NCBI GenBank assembly: GCA_934503275.1
Contig: CAKSVD010000007.1
Coordinates: 1-64,000 of the forward strand
Length of the DNA stretch: 64,000 nucleotides
From: an uncultured Faecalibacterium sp.
GTDB taxonomy: Bacteria > Bacillota > Clostridia > Oscillospirales > Ruminococcaceae
Direction: 5' to 3'
Every line of letters starts with the position of its first letter. Position 1 is the first letter of the stretch. The notes under the pieces were generated by a model. The model searched no databases, was not told where the DNA came from, and was given only the letters and a program-made list of their open reading frames with translations. This document shows positions 13,337 through 21,171 of the stretch, piece after piece. A program made the position numbers and the translations under genes.

Positions 13337-14767
13337 TTATGCGTGGGTCTTTTGCTTGATGCGGTCAAAAACAACGTCAATTGCGTCAGATGCAGCCGCA
13401 TCCGCTGATTTGATGAATTCCGCGTAAATATCCGTTGTGGTCGAGGTCTGAGCGTGGCCGAGACGCCCGGCAACCGTCACAATAGGCACATGGGCGGCTA
13501 TCATCAAGCTGGCGTAGGTGTGGCGCAGGCTGTGGACTGTAACCGCTGGCAAATCGTGCTCCATCATGAATTTCGGGAACCATGTCGTTACTTTATTCAG
13601 ATCCAGCGGCGAACCATCCCACCGGGTGAAAAGCAGGTCATTCGGCACAGTCCTCCCGTTCTCTATCTGCACCACACTAGCCCAGATCGTGCCCGTTTTC
13701 AGGCGCAGGCCGCGCTGATAGAGCTGGTATTCCTTCAGCATATCAAGGCAGTTGGAACCAACCTTAAACGTGCGGTTTGACGCTCTGGTTTTTGGCTCTG
13801 TGAAGATCAGACCTTGGTGCGGAATGTATTCCATAGTGCGGTTAACTGAGATCGTGGATTTTTCAAAGTCGATATCAGACCAGCGCAGGCCGCATATTTC
13901 GCCCCGGCGCATACCGGTAAACAGGCCAAGCTGCACAATTGCGCTGTATTGCGGGGGTGCATCGTGCAGGGCTGCAAGCAGCTTTGCAACGTCCGTTTCT
14001 TCGAGATAGGATACTGCTACCGCTGCGCCTTTGGGCGGTTCAGCCCTTTTTGCCGGGTTATCCTGCACAATACCCCATTGCACAGCCTTTGTAAAGACGC
14101 TGGACAGCATCCGGTGATAGTGCTGCACCGTGTTCCCGTTCAGCTTGCCGCCCTCTCTGGCGTGCTCTGTAAAGGCTTTGGAGAAGGGCAGCCCGGCGGC
14201 GCTGGCGACCTTTTCAGCCGTTGCCCGGCTGACACCCTGCCCGGCGCAGATGCATGTCATGGAGCGGCCACCAACCCCGGCGGCTTTGGTCATTTCCTGA
14301 CGCTGGCCGCGTGGCAGCAGTTCCAGCATGGCCGTTGTTGCCGTATAGGTGGAATCCTTGCGCGCCCCGGTGCTTTCCAGATCGTTATAAAACAGCATCA
14401 GGTGCGAGGGCTTTATCTGGCTGACTTTCATGTGACCAAGCGCCGCAGAGATACGCGGCCTGAGATAGCGATACTCTGACGCGGTCTTTGGTTTGCACTT
14501 CTTGTCTATATACTGCTCAAACCAGCGGTCAAGAAGATCATCCAGCTTCATATCTGTGTCGAGGTTCAGGCCGTTGCGCACTTCCTGCTCAAACTCAACA
14601 GCCTGCCGCTGCAGCTCTCTTTCCAGCTTGCGCCCGGTCAAGCCTGACGGGGGTGTATAGGTGCGGTTGACCAGCACTTGCCGCCCTTCCCTGTCGTATC
14701 CGTTGGAGACCCGGATGTAATACGAACAGGAACCGTCTTTTTTCATCCGCTTTATAATTTTGGCCAA
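13337..14767 (-). CDS. int: Tyrosine recombinase (integrase)
   Basis: The 476-residue protein has an N-terminal arm-binding region, a core-binding region and a catalytic domain. The full catalytic set is present: Arg287 in TGMRRGE, Lys326, His412 and Arg415 in HSLRHT, His438 in GRLGH, and the nucleophile Tyr448 in DIYAEF. A segment at about 152-208 holds an inserted helix-turn-helix-like piece (VSRATAEKVASAAG). The TTG start at 14767 follows AAGGAAGGTG. The gene lies next to the att site and reads toward it, as usual. It should integrate the element into the 3' half of tRNA-Pro. Confidence 0.93.
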   Translation of the reverse strand: MAKIIKRMKKDGSCSYYIRVSNGYDREGRQVLVNRTYTPPSGLTGRKLERELQRQAVEFEQEVRNGLNLDTDMKLDDLLDRWFEQYIDKKCKPKTASEYRYLRPRISAALGHMKVSQIKPSHLMLFYNDLESTGARKDSTYTATTAMLELLPRGQRQEMTKAAGVGGRSMTCICAGQGVSRATAEKVASAAGLPFSKAFTEHAREGGKLNGNTVQHYHRMLSSVFTKAVQWGIVQDNPAKRAEPPKGAAVAVSYLEETDVAKLLAALHDAPPQYSAIVQLGLFTGMRRGEICGLRWSDIDFEKSTISVNRTMEYIPHQGLIFTEPKTRASNRTFKVGSNCLDMLKEYQLYQRGLRLKTGTIWASVVQIENGRTVPNDLLFTRWDGSPLDLNKVTTWFPKFMMEHDLPAVTVHSLRHTYASLMIAAHVPIVTVAGRLGHAQTSTTTDIYAEFIKSADAAASDAIDVVFDRIKQKTHA

Positions 14768-14898
14768 ACTGCTGCACCTTCCTTCTTTTTGTGCATTTTG
14801 TCCCCGGCGGCGCTCTGATCGCGGGGTGCTGCATCGCACATAACCGGCAAAATGCCGAAATTTAGCGCTCACAGTTCACGCTGTGGGCGTTTTTCTTT

Positions 14899-15717
14899 TT
14901 ATTCCGGGTCGTTTTCGTCACCAGCGCCCGCGCTCTGGGTGCTGTCCCCGGCGGGGTCTTTCTGGTATTTCGGTATCTGGGCGAGTTCTTCCACGCGGTC
15001 AACGGCTGTTTGTTGACCAACAGAGTTCATCGTATCCATAATTTGAATCATTCTTTGAATGTTTTTAGGCAACGTCTCTGCAACTTCAAACGCATCAGAT
15101 GCTGCTGCTCCATATCTTCCACTATCAACAACGGATTTTAGCCAATCCTCAGAAACTGCATATTTTTTCGCAATTGACGGGATTGCATGGTAACCCCATG
15201 TTTTTTTTAAATCATCTGTAATCGGTGCGGGATTGTCCTTTTGATCTAAGTGAATTTGTTTAAGAATTTCGATATATGTTGCTAGATCACGAAGTGCATA
15301 CTGCTCTGGTGTCCATGAATCCTCATCCGAAAACCATTCAGGCAATTCATCAAGGGCCGTTGCAACGTTTTGTAATGCCTTTTTTGATGGATACAATTCA
15401 CCGGTCTCGTATTTTTCAATAGACGCAATGTTCATACCCGTTTTTTGAGCAAGTTCCTTTTGCGTCATTCCGGCGTGCTTTCTCCAATAGCGAATGTTAT
15501 CGCCTACAGACATTGAAGAAGCAAGGCTATTATCTAGTTCTGATGGATCACATTCGAGTGCATTTGCGATTCTTCGAAGCGTTTCAACTTTAGGATTTCG
15601 CAAATCATTTTCCCATTGAGCGATAGACTGGAACGACAGTCCTAATTTTTGAGCAAGTTCCTTTTGCGTCATTCCAGCTTTTTTTCGAGCCTTTTTTATA
15701 TTTTCACCAACTGACAT
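14899..15717 (-). CDS. Tandem-XRE repressor
   Basis: This 272-residue protein carries two consecutive XRE helix-turn-helix domains. One is at residues 1-66 (KKAGMTQKELAQKLGLSFQS) and one at about 69-130 (KHAGMTQKELAQKTGMNIAS). Both open with nearly the same string (MSVGENI, MSVGDNI), as if an ancestral gene was duplicated and fused. A C-terminal helical region (about 135-272) has no S24 peptidase signature. It is divergent from the rightward operon across a shared operator-promoter region, the place of a phage repressor. Two DNA-binding domains in one chain would suit the paired half-sites seen there. Confidence 0.8.
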   Translation of the reverse strand: MSVGENIKKARKKAGMTQKELAQKLGLSFQSIAQWENDLRNPKVETLRRIANALECDPSELDNSLASSMSVGDNIRYWRKHAGMTQKELAQKTGMNIASIEKYETGELYPSKKALQNVATALDELPEWFSDEDSWTPEQYALRDLATYIEILKQIHLDQKDNPAPITDDLKKTWGYHAIPSIAKKYAVSEDWLKSVVDSGRYGAAASDAFEVAETLPKNIQRMIQIMDTMNSVGQQTAVDRVEELAQIPKYQKDPAGDSTQSAGAGDENDPE

Positions 15718-15733
15718 TATATCACCCCTATTA

Positions 15734-15828
15734 ATTATACCATGTCAACACAGTTTTTCAATCAAAAGATAAAAAAACTATATTGACTTTTACCTTTGAT
15801 GGAATTATACTATATGCATTCCATCAAA
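15734..15828. promoter_or_regulatory. Divergent promoters and operator of the satellite
   Basis: Rightward: TTGACT (15783-15788), 17 bases, TATACT (15806-15811). Leftward: TTGAAA (15756-15761), 16 bases, TATAAT (15734-15739). An 11-bp inverted repeat, TTTGATGGAAT (15795-15805) and ATTCCATCAAA (15818-15828), covers the rightward -10 box. A related half-site ATCAAAAGATAAAA lies at 15761-15774. Confidence 0.8.
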
Positions 15829-15852
15829 TGATAAAATTTGGAGGTGACCTAA

Positions 15853-16047
15853 ATGCACATTGACAGAATCAAACTAATTGCAGAGATGGCACGACAAGAT
15901 ATCGGCATTAGCCAGCTTGCCAACATGGCTTGTGTATCTCGCTGCACAGTGTCCGCCTTGCGTGGCGGCAAAAGCTGCACGGAAAACACAGTAAAGCGTG
16001 TTGCCGCCGCTCTGGGCGTGACCGTTGAAGAATTGAAGGAGGAATAA
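15853..16047 (+). CDS. Small XRE regulator (Cro-like position)
   Basis: The 64-residue protein is a single helix-turn-helix domain: GISQLANMACVSRCTVSALR, then NTVKRVAAALGVTVEEL. A strong GGAGGTG ribosome site precedes it. It is the first gene rightward of the operator, opposite the tandem-XRE repressor, which is where a Cro-type protein is found. Its stop lies 2 bases before the next start. Confidence 0.85.
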   Translation: MHIDRIKLIAEMARQDIGISQLANMACVSRCTVSALRGGKSCTENTVKRVAAALGVTVEELKEE

Positions 16048-16049
16048 GC

Positions 16050-16283
16050 ATGGAAAGCCCGCGATTTGAAAGCACCCCGCTTCATATCCCCAACATGGGC
16101 ACCGTCAAGCAGGCCGCTGCACTCTATGGCCTGTCCCCGGTCTATATCCGGCGGCTTTGCAGGCAGGGCAAAATCTGCTATGTGAATGCCGGGCACCTGT
16201 GGCTTGTGAATCTGGACAGCCTTGCCCGCTATTTTGAGCAGGGAGACCCCGGCCCGGCGGCACTGGATCAGAAAGGCGCGTGA
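16050..16283 (+). CDS. Excisionase-like helix-turn-helix protein
   Basis: The 77-residue protein has a MerR/Xis-type winged helix: VKQAAALYGLSPVYIRRLCR, then GKICYVNAGHLWLVNLDSLA. This fold is used by excisionases and AlpA-like activators to bend att DNA. It is in an operon with the Cro-like gene and upstream of the replication gene. Either excision or activation is plausible. Confidence 0.7.
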   Translation: MESPRFESTPLHIPNMGTVKQAAALYGLSPVYIRRLCRQGKICYVNAGHLWLVNLDSLARYFEQGDPGPAALDQKGA

Positions 16284-16301
16284 TGGCATATTGCTGACTA
16301 T

Positions 16302-17273
16302 ATGACCAGTGACACCGGTATGCCGCAGTATATTCCTTTTCCTCGTTTTCTGCTGGATATGGAATTGAGCTATACGGCTAAATTGATTTACTCGGTTCTG
16401 CTTTATCGGGCGAATCTATCAAAGATAAACGGGTGGATTGACGAGCAAGGCCGGGTGTACATCACTTACCCCGTTACAGAGATTGCGGAAAATCTTCATA
16501 AAGGCGTTTCTGTCATAAAAGAAGGCCTTAGCGCACTGGATCGCGCTGGACTGACTGAGCGCAAGCGTAATTTTTCCGCACCAGATACGATTTATGTGAA
16601 ACTACCCGCAAAAGGTCTAAAAACAGACCCACAGACAGCCGGAAAACCGGCCATCAGTGAGCCGGAAAACCGACCCACAGACAGCCGAGAAACCGGCTAT
16701 CAGACAGCCGGAAAACCGGCCACTAATAAAAAGAATAAGATAAAAGATAGAGTAAAAGATAGAGATACTACGCAGCCTGCGGCTGCTGTGTCGCGCACCC
16801 CTCTTGATATTTTTCGGGAGTTTGCCCAAGAACAGGCACCCGGAAACAAGGAACTGCTGGAAAGCCTGCAAGACTTTGACAAGAACCGTCAGGACATTGC
16901 CAGAGCGAACAAGAAAAGGCGTTGGACGGAATCGGCTGCAAAGGGCATTTGCAAAAAGCTGGTTCAGCTGACCGATGAGGCCGGGGTAAAAGATCGCACC
17001 GGGTATATGTGCGCTTGCCTTGACAACAGTATTGCAGCCGGATGGTTGTCCGTCTTTCCTGATGAACACTTTACAGATCGCAGGCCGGTTGTTCGTGATC
17101 CGGTTGCAAGCCGTGACCGGCTGCGCAGAAGTCTGGTGCGGAAAAGCGAACTGGACAAGCCCCGCAAGATCACCAAGGATACAGACCTAGCGGACTTGAT
17201 CAACTGTGCAGGAATTCCGTTACCAGCGTGCAGCACCCCGGCGGCACAGAAAGAAGGCGATAAGCATGAGTAA
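16302..17273 (+). CDS. RepA_N-type replication initiator
   Basis: The first 95 residues match the RepA_N replication-initiator domain of Firmicute plasmids and phages: YIPFPRFLLDMELSYTAKLI and the winged helix TYPVTEIAENLHKGVSVIKE. A variable linker follows with repeated ENRPTDSRETGYQTAGKP-like units (about 108-140). The helical C-terminal domain (about 165-270) includes RRWTESAAKGICKKLVQLTD. It probably initiates replication of the excised element. An AT-rich or repeated origin is likely inside or near the gene; the linker-coding repeats (about 16630-16720) are a candidate. Confidence 0.75.
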   Translation: MTSDTGMPQYIPFPRFLLDMELSYTAKLIYSVLLYRANLSKINGWIDEQGRVYITYPVTEIAENLHKGVSVIKEGLSALDRAGLTERKRNFSAPDTIYVKLPAKGLKTDPQTAGKPAISEPENRPTDSRETGYQTAGKPATNKKNKIKDRVKDRDTTQPAAAVSRTPLDIFREFAQEQAPGNKELLESLQDFDKNRQDIARANKKRRWTESAAKGICKKLVQLTDEAGVKDRTGYMCACLDNSIAAGWLSVFPDEHFTDRRPVVRDPVASRDRLRRSLVRKSELDKPRKITKDTDLADLINCAGIPLPACSTPAAQKEGDKHE

Positions 17274-17523
17274 GCAATACACCACTTGCCCCTATTGCGG
17301 CGCAAACCTTGACCCCGGCGAAAGGTGCGACTGCCCGCGTGCATCCACCGGCGGGTATCCGTCCGAAAATCGTACCAGTCCAGACGGGTGCAAAAAATGC
17401 ACCCATGCAAAAAGTGCACCGGTGCAGATTATATACCCCAACTTGCCCGGCCTGCCGGAGATCGTATTTAGCCGCAGCAAGCAGCAGTCTGACCCCGGCC
17501 AGATTGAACCGGGTTCAAAATGA
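17266..17523 (+). CDS. Zinc-ribbon small protein
   Basis: The ATG at 17266 overlaps the replication gene stop (ATGAGTAA). The 85 residues start MSKQYTTCPYCGANLDPGER and continue CDCPR, giving CxxC and CxC pairs typical of a zinc ribbon, with two more cysteines in CKKC near residue 45. A role in DNA replication or regulation is possible. The overlap suggests translational coupling with the replication protein. Confidence 0.6.
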   Translation: MSKQYTTCPYCGANLDPGERCDCPRASTGGYPSENRTSPDGCKKCTHAKSAPVQIIYPNLPGLPEIVFSRSKQQSDPGQIEPGSK

Positions 17524-17699
17524 CCCCCGGCAAATTGCCGGGGATACCAGTTGCATTTTACAACCGGTTGCATTTTGCAACTGCTGCTCAACAACAAAAA
17601 GAAAGCCGCTCACACTGTTGGCGCAGCGTGGGCGGCAGATGGGCGGTAAAGTTTCCAGACAATACCGTCCCCATTATAACAAAAATGGAGGACTTTTCA

Positions 17700-17789
17700 A
17701 TGACCATGTATCATTTTCAGTGCATTGCGCCGCTTTTCGTATGGTGCCTGCTGGGCGCTGTGGCGTTCTGGAAAAATGGGTTGCTTTGA
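17700..17789 (+). CDS. 29-residue membrane peptide
   Basis: A strong GGAGG site 8 bases upstream precedes ATG at 17700. The peptide MTMYHFQCIAPLFVWCLLGA continues to VAFWKNGLL and forms one hydrophobic helix. The stop is 15 bases before the next gene, whose ribosome site overlaps the end of this frame. It could be a holin-like or superinfection-exclusion peptide. There is no homology evidence. Confidence 0.5.
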   Translation: MTMYHFQCIAPLFVWCLLGAVAFWKNGLL

Positions 17790-17804
17790 GAGGGGGACAC
17801 TCTT

Positions 17805-18257
17805 ATGACCGACAAAAAGCATGAATCTGGTTCCGTGTGTATCGTGTGCGGTGCACCCGGTTCCGGCAAAACTACCTATGTGCAGCAGAATCTGCAGCCC
17901 GGTGATCTTGTTGTTGACCTTGATGCTATTGTGGGCGCTCTGACCGGCACACATGAGCCGCATCCTGATTATTCGTATGTAATCGACATTGCGCTTGCTG
18001 TTCGCGAAACCATCTACAGCGCAATTGAAGCAGGTACAACCCTCTGGAAACGAGCCTTTGTTATCACCAGCACGCCTAATCGTGAGCGCGTGGATCGTCT
18101 GGCTGACCGTTTGGGCGCAACGTGCCATTACATGGAAACGACCGAAGAGGAATGTATTCAGCGCATTGAAGATGATCCGACCCGACCGAACAAGGATGAG
18201 GATAAAGCTCTTGTGCATGAGTGGTTCAAAAAAATGCAGGAAGGTGATGCTGTATGA
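17805..18257 (+). CDS. P-loop kinase-like protein
   Basis: The 150-residue protein has a clean Walker A motif GAPGSGKTT (residues 16-24) and LVVDLDAIVGAL as the following acidic strand. AFVITSTPNRERVDRLADRL is typical of phage polynucleotide kinase-like or AAA-type small ATPases. It ends with a charged helix and overlaps the next gene by 4 bases (ATGA). Similar proteins lie before the head genes of Firmicute siphophages. Possible roles are nucleic-acid end repair or packaging support. Confidence 0.7.
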   Translation: MTDKKHESGSVCIVCGAPGSGKTTYVQQNLQPGDLVVDLDAIVGALTGTHEPHPDYSYVIDIALAVRETIYSAIEAGTTLWKRAFVITSTPNRERVDRLADRLGATCHYMETTEEECIQRIEDDPTRPNKDEDKALVHEWFKKMQEGDAV

Positions 18258-18592
18258 CCGCCGAAAAACTTCGAACTGCTGACTTCTGGGCAGAGATCAA
18301 AGACCGCAGCATGATCAACAAGGGGTTAGATAAGGGGGATGTGATTTACTTTTCCCGCTGTGATAAGGCCTCGAACGGCGATATTGTAGCCGCTGCCATT
18401 GAGGAAGATATTTATATCCGTTCTATCTGGTATCACAAAGACAGCATTGTACTCAGTCCAGCAAACGCAAACTATTCTGTTATGCGGTTGGTAGGTGACG
18501 AGGTGAACACCTTGCGCATACTGGGCAAGGCTACTGCATACGCCCACGAACTCACATCGGAGAACGCTCATGAAGATACAGATCACATGTAA
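18254..18592 (+). CDS. Stand-alone LexA/UmuD-like (S24 fold) protein
   Basis: This 112-residue protein follows the S24 peptidase pattern of LexA, CI and UmuD. DRSMINKGLDKGDVIYF holds the nucleophile-position Ser19, and NGDIVAAA and SPANANY are conserved strands. The position of the catalytic lysine is filled by arginine (YIRS, Arg56), so self-cleavage may be lost. No DNA-binding domain is attached. It overlaps the kinase gene by 4 bases. It could act in trans on the repressors or pair with host SOS proteins. That is inference. Confidence 0.6.
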   Translation: MTAEKLRTADFWAEIKDRSMINKGLDKGDVIYFSRCDKASNGDIVAAAIEEDIYIRSIWYHKDSIVLSPANANYSVMRLVGDEVNTLRILGKATAYAHELTSENAHEDTDHM

Positions 18593-18710
18593 ACCAGATG
18601 AAACCCGGCGGGGTCTTTTGGTTGTCAATACCATCATTCAGCTGCTGGGCAAAGGTCGTTTACATAAAAGTCAAAACGAGAAAGTTTTGATCTTTTGGTT
18701 GACGTTCTAG
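18570..18710 (+). CDS. 46-residue hypothetical protein
   Basis: This frame starts inside the end of the S24-like gene (ATG at 18570, GGAGA upstream). It encodes MKIQITCKPDETRRGLLVVN followed by a basic helix and ends LIFWLTF. The overlap and spacing fit a coupled operon gene, but size and lack of homology leave it uncertain. Confidence 0.4.
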   Translation: MKIQITCKPDETRRGLLVVNTIIQLLGKGRLHKSQNEKVLIFWLTF

Positions 18711-18818
18711 CAAACACATGGTAAGATTAACTTAGTATGAGTACCGCCAACAGGCTGTTGGATTGCTTTCGAGCACAGGGAAAACGCATTTGCGTGTGTT
18801 CCCTGTGCTTTTTATTTT
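18699..18818 (+). ncRNA. Candidate short RNA of the satellite with its own promoter and terminator
   Basis: TTGACG (18699-18704) and TAAGAT (18722-18727) are 17 bases apart. About 15 bases downstream is the perfect palindrome CCAACAG-G-CTGTTGG. A strong terminator follows (AGCACAGGGAA/TTCCCTGTGCT then T5, 18772-18818). A transcript of about 80-85 bases would result. It could be a small RNA or an attenuated leader of the capsid gene. Confidence 0.45.
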
Positions 18819-19093
18819 CCAAAATATACCCCCCTTGCCAAATATTGGAAATGGCCGTCGGCAGACCGAGGGGAAAACAGAGGATTTCCTCTACACGCTT
18901 CACAGGTATTTTTTTGGAAAAGAAAACAAGAGTTATTCGGAATTACACGCAATTGTAAGGATTTATCAATTTTACGGCTGAACGCAGATTTTACTTCTGT
19001 GTTTAAGCGCATCGACCATTGCGCAGCTGGCGCTGCACAATGCCGGGACGGCTTGTCGATGGATAAAAACACCCATGAAAGGAGCATGAAATC
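18819..19093 (+). other. Capsid gene upstream region
   Basis: 275 bases with no supported gene. Short open frames here begin with an Arg-rich string (VGRPRGKQR) but break soon. From about 19007 GC-rich inverted segments (CATTGCGCAG, GCACAATGCC) lie in the untranslated leader of the capsid gene, which has an AAAGGAG ribosome site. Confidence 0.35.
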
Positions 19094-20884
19094 ATGGAAA
19101 TTTCAAAAGAATTTCGCGCTGCAAGCTGGGAAGCTGATCAGAGCGGAAAAATCTCCGGTTATGCTCTGGTATTCAATCAGCGTACCGTTTTGTACAAAGA
19201 TCCTGAAACCGGTGCAGAGTATGGCGAACAGATTGACCGTCACGCGCTGGATGGTGCTGACCTGTCTGACGTTGTTCTCAAGTATAACCATCAGGGTCGT
19301 GTGCTTGCACGCACCCGAAACAACAGCTTAAAACTCTCTGTTGACGATCACGGTCTTAAAATCGAGGCAGATTTGACCGGATCGGATGAAGCCCGCAGCA
19401 TCCTGCAGGATATCCAGAGCGGCCTGCTGGATAAAATGAGTTTTGCCTTTACTGTTGCCAAGGATGGCGAACAGTGGGACACCGCCACCAGAACACGCAC
19501 CGTTTTGAAGATTGACCGCATCTTTGACGTTGCTGTTGTGGACTTTCCCGCCTATGAACAGACCGAGGTGAGCGCCCGCAGCGCTTTTGAATCCTTTGCA
19601 GAGCCTGAGCGTCGTGCCTACCGCGTGAAACAGGTGTGGAACATCCGTGAAAATCTGCAGGCGTTCGCAGAAGATAACGAGGTTGAGGACTTCGGCCACT
19701 ATGGACACCGTGGCTTTGGCATTGGTAACGAGGAAGAAAGGGCCATTGAAGCCGAGGCTGACCGGATTGTAAAGCGTTTTCTTGATTGGAAACAGGACGT
19801 ACAAAGCACACCGGACAATCTGGAAAGCGCACAGGCCTTTGAAAAGACTATGCACGAGGATGTTGAGCATCTCCGCTCTATGCAAAAGGCATACCATGAG
19901 CGCCGAGCGGAAATCCGGCGGCGCATTGCCAACGGTACTGCAGGCGAAACCAATGAATCCCAAACTTCATACCTTCGCAGTTTGGGCGGTCGTATTTCTG
20001 CAGCATTTACCAATCATCCATTTTTTAAGAGAAAGGACAGCAGTATGAACAACGCTGAAACCCGTGAATTTTATTCCGGCCTGCTGGAAAAGCGTGCAGC
20101 AGGCACCACCGCTACTATGGCCAATGTGATCCCGCAGACCGTCCTGGATCAGTACGTGATCGAATCTGCACCCGGTGCATTCCTGATGGACAGTGTTTCC
20201 ACCAACATTGCACACGCTGGTGATCTGACTATCCCCATTGCAACGCTGCAGGATGTGCAGGAGCACGAGGAGAACGCAGAGATCGAGGCAAACGGCTATG
20301 TGCCCGGCAAACTGACGATCAGTCACAAGGAATACGCCTATAACGTGGGTTATTCCCGTATCGGTGTACAGCTGGGCGTTGAGGGCTTCATGAACATCAT
20401 CGGCACTACCCTGATGAACAGCATGATGAAGAAGATGGACGGCATTTGCTATGATGCTGTGGCCGGTCTGACCTACACCGACAATAACGCCGTCAGCGTT
20501 TCCAGTGCGCCCGCTCTGGCTGACTTCGTGGCCGCTGCTGGCAAGCTGCCCACCGACTATATCAACCGCGCAAAGTGGTACATGAGCAGTGCAACCTATT
20601 TCAATTGGGTGATCGGCCTGACCGATACCAACAAGAAACCTATCTTTGATCCGTCCAAGAAGATCGAGGATCAGGCGCTTCTGGGCTATCCGCTGGCTAT
20701 TGACAGCCAGATTCCCCACAACACGATTTACTTCGGTGATGGTTCTCGCATCCACCTGAACTATGCAGATCCGGTGCAGATCGTGCTGTGGACTGATCAC
20801 GATCACAACACCGAGAAGGCCGGCGTGAACACCGTTGCAGGTGCTGCCGTTGAAGTTGGTTCCTTCGTGAAGCTGAGCAAGTAA
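19094..20884 (+). CDS. HK97-type prohead protease-major capsid protein fusion
   Basis: One 596-residue frame carries the prohead protease at about 1-165 (His66 in KYNHQGR, Ser116 in KMSFAF). A charged helical, scaffold-like stretch follows at about 180-285. The HK97-fold major capsid protein occupies about 318-596 (SAPGAFLMDS, AGDLTIPIATLQDV, WYMSSATYFNWVI). Methionine 318 (base 20045) is preceded by AGAAAGGACAGC, a plausible internal ribosome site that would give free capsid protein. In most phages these are separate genes. Only the shell is encoded; portal and terminase are missing. Confidence 0.88.
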   Translation: MEISKEFRAASWEADQSGKISGYALVFNQRTVLYKDPETGAEYGEQIDRHALDGADLSDVVLKYNHQGRVLARTRNNSLKLSVDDHGLKIEADLTGSDEARSILQDIQSGLLDKMSFAFTVAKDGEQWDTATRTRTVLKIDRIFDVAVVDFPAYEQTEVSARSAFESFAEPERRAYRVKQVWNIRENLQAFAEDNEVEDFGHYGHRGFGIGNEEERAIEAEADRIVKRFLDWKQDVQSTPDNLESAQAFEKTMHEDVEHLRSMQKAYHERRAEIRRRIANGTAGETNESQTSYLRSLGGRISAAFTNHPFFKRKDSSMNNAETREFYSGLLEKRAAGTTATMANVIPQTVLDQYVIESAPGAFLMDSVSTNIAHAGDLTIPIATLQDVQEHEENAEIEANGYVPGKLTISHKEYAYNVGYSRIGVQLGVEGFMNIIGTTLMNSMMKKMDGICYDAVAGLTYTDNNAVSVSSAPALADFVAAAGKLPTDYINRAKWYMSSATYFNWVIGLTDTNKKPIFDPSKKIEDQALLGYPLAIDSQIPHNTIYFGDGSRIHLNYADPVQIVLWTDHDHNTEKAGVNTVAGAAVEVGSFVKLSK

Positions 20885-20894
20885 GTTTTTTGTT

Positions 20895-20928
20895 GGGCGC
20901 ATGGGATTTGACCTGTGCGCCCTTTTTT
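20895..20928 (+). terminator. Terminator of the capsid transcript
   Basis: GGGCGCA and TGTGCGCCC pair around a short loop and run into TTTTTT, 11 bases after the capsid stop. Confidence 0.8.
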
Positions 20929-21069
20929 GCTGCCCGGCGGGGTGCATTGCGCTGGCAAGCAGTGCGCTTTGGTACCAGCAAGCAGTGCTTTCGTATGTAC
21001 AAAAGCGCCGTTCCGGTAACTTGTTGGGGAACACCCCAAGCCCCTTTAACAGCTGTATATGCCCAAAAC

Positions 21070-21096
21070 AAGGCGAAAATAAGGCTCATTCTGGCA
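21070..21096. repeat. Integrase arm-type repeat, right end
   Basis: One mismatch from the 27-base copy at 13232-13258, in the same orientation, 76 bases inside the right att core. Confidence 0.65.
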
Positions 21097-21117
21097 AAAT
21101 GTACCCGCAAAAGCAAT

Positions 21118-21166
21118 AAATAAAGCCACGACAAAACCGCATTTATAAACGGTTCATCGTGGCTTT
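21118..21166 (-). terminator. Element-supplied terminator of tRNA-Pro
   Basis: AAAGCCACGA and TCGTGGCTTT form a stem with an inner ACCG/CGGT pair, downstream of the tRNA on its own strand. The satellite brought this in place of the native terminator at 13021-13077. Confidence 0.75.
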
Positions 21167-21171
21167 CCTTG

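Noticed and set aside
16620..16735. Short repeated units resembling a CRISPR array
   Set aside because: They encode the ENRPTDSRETGYQTAGKP-like linker of the replication protein in frame; units are short and without unique spacers. No CRISPR array or cas gene was seen in the window.
17520..17789. 89-codon frame covering the zinc-ribbon end to the membrane peptide
   Set aside because: The well-placed ribosome site GGAGG and ATG at 17700 support only the last 29 codons; the upstream part crosses a GC hairpin.
18763..18981. 72-73-codon frames before the capsid gene
   Set aside because: They run through a strong promoter-terminator unit, have no ribosome site and show no protein family.
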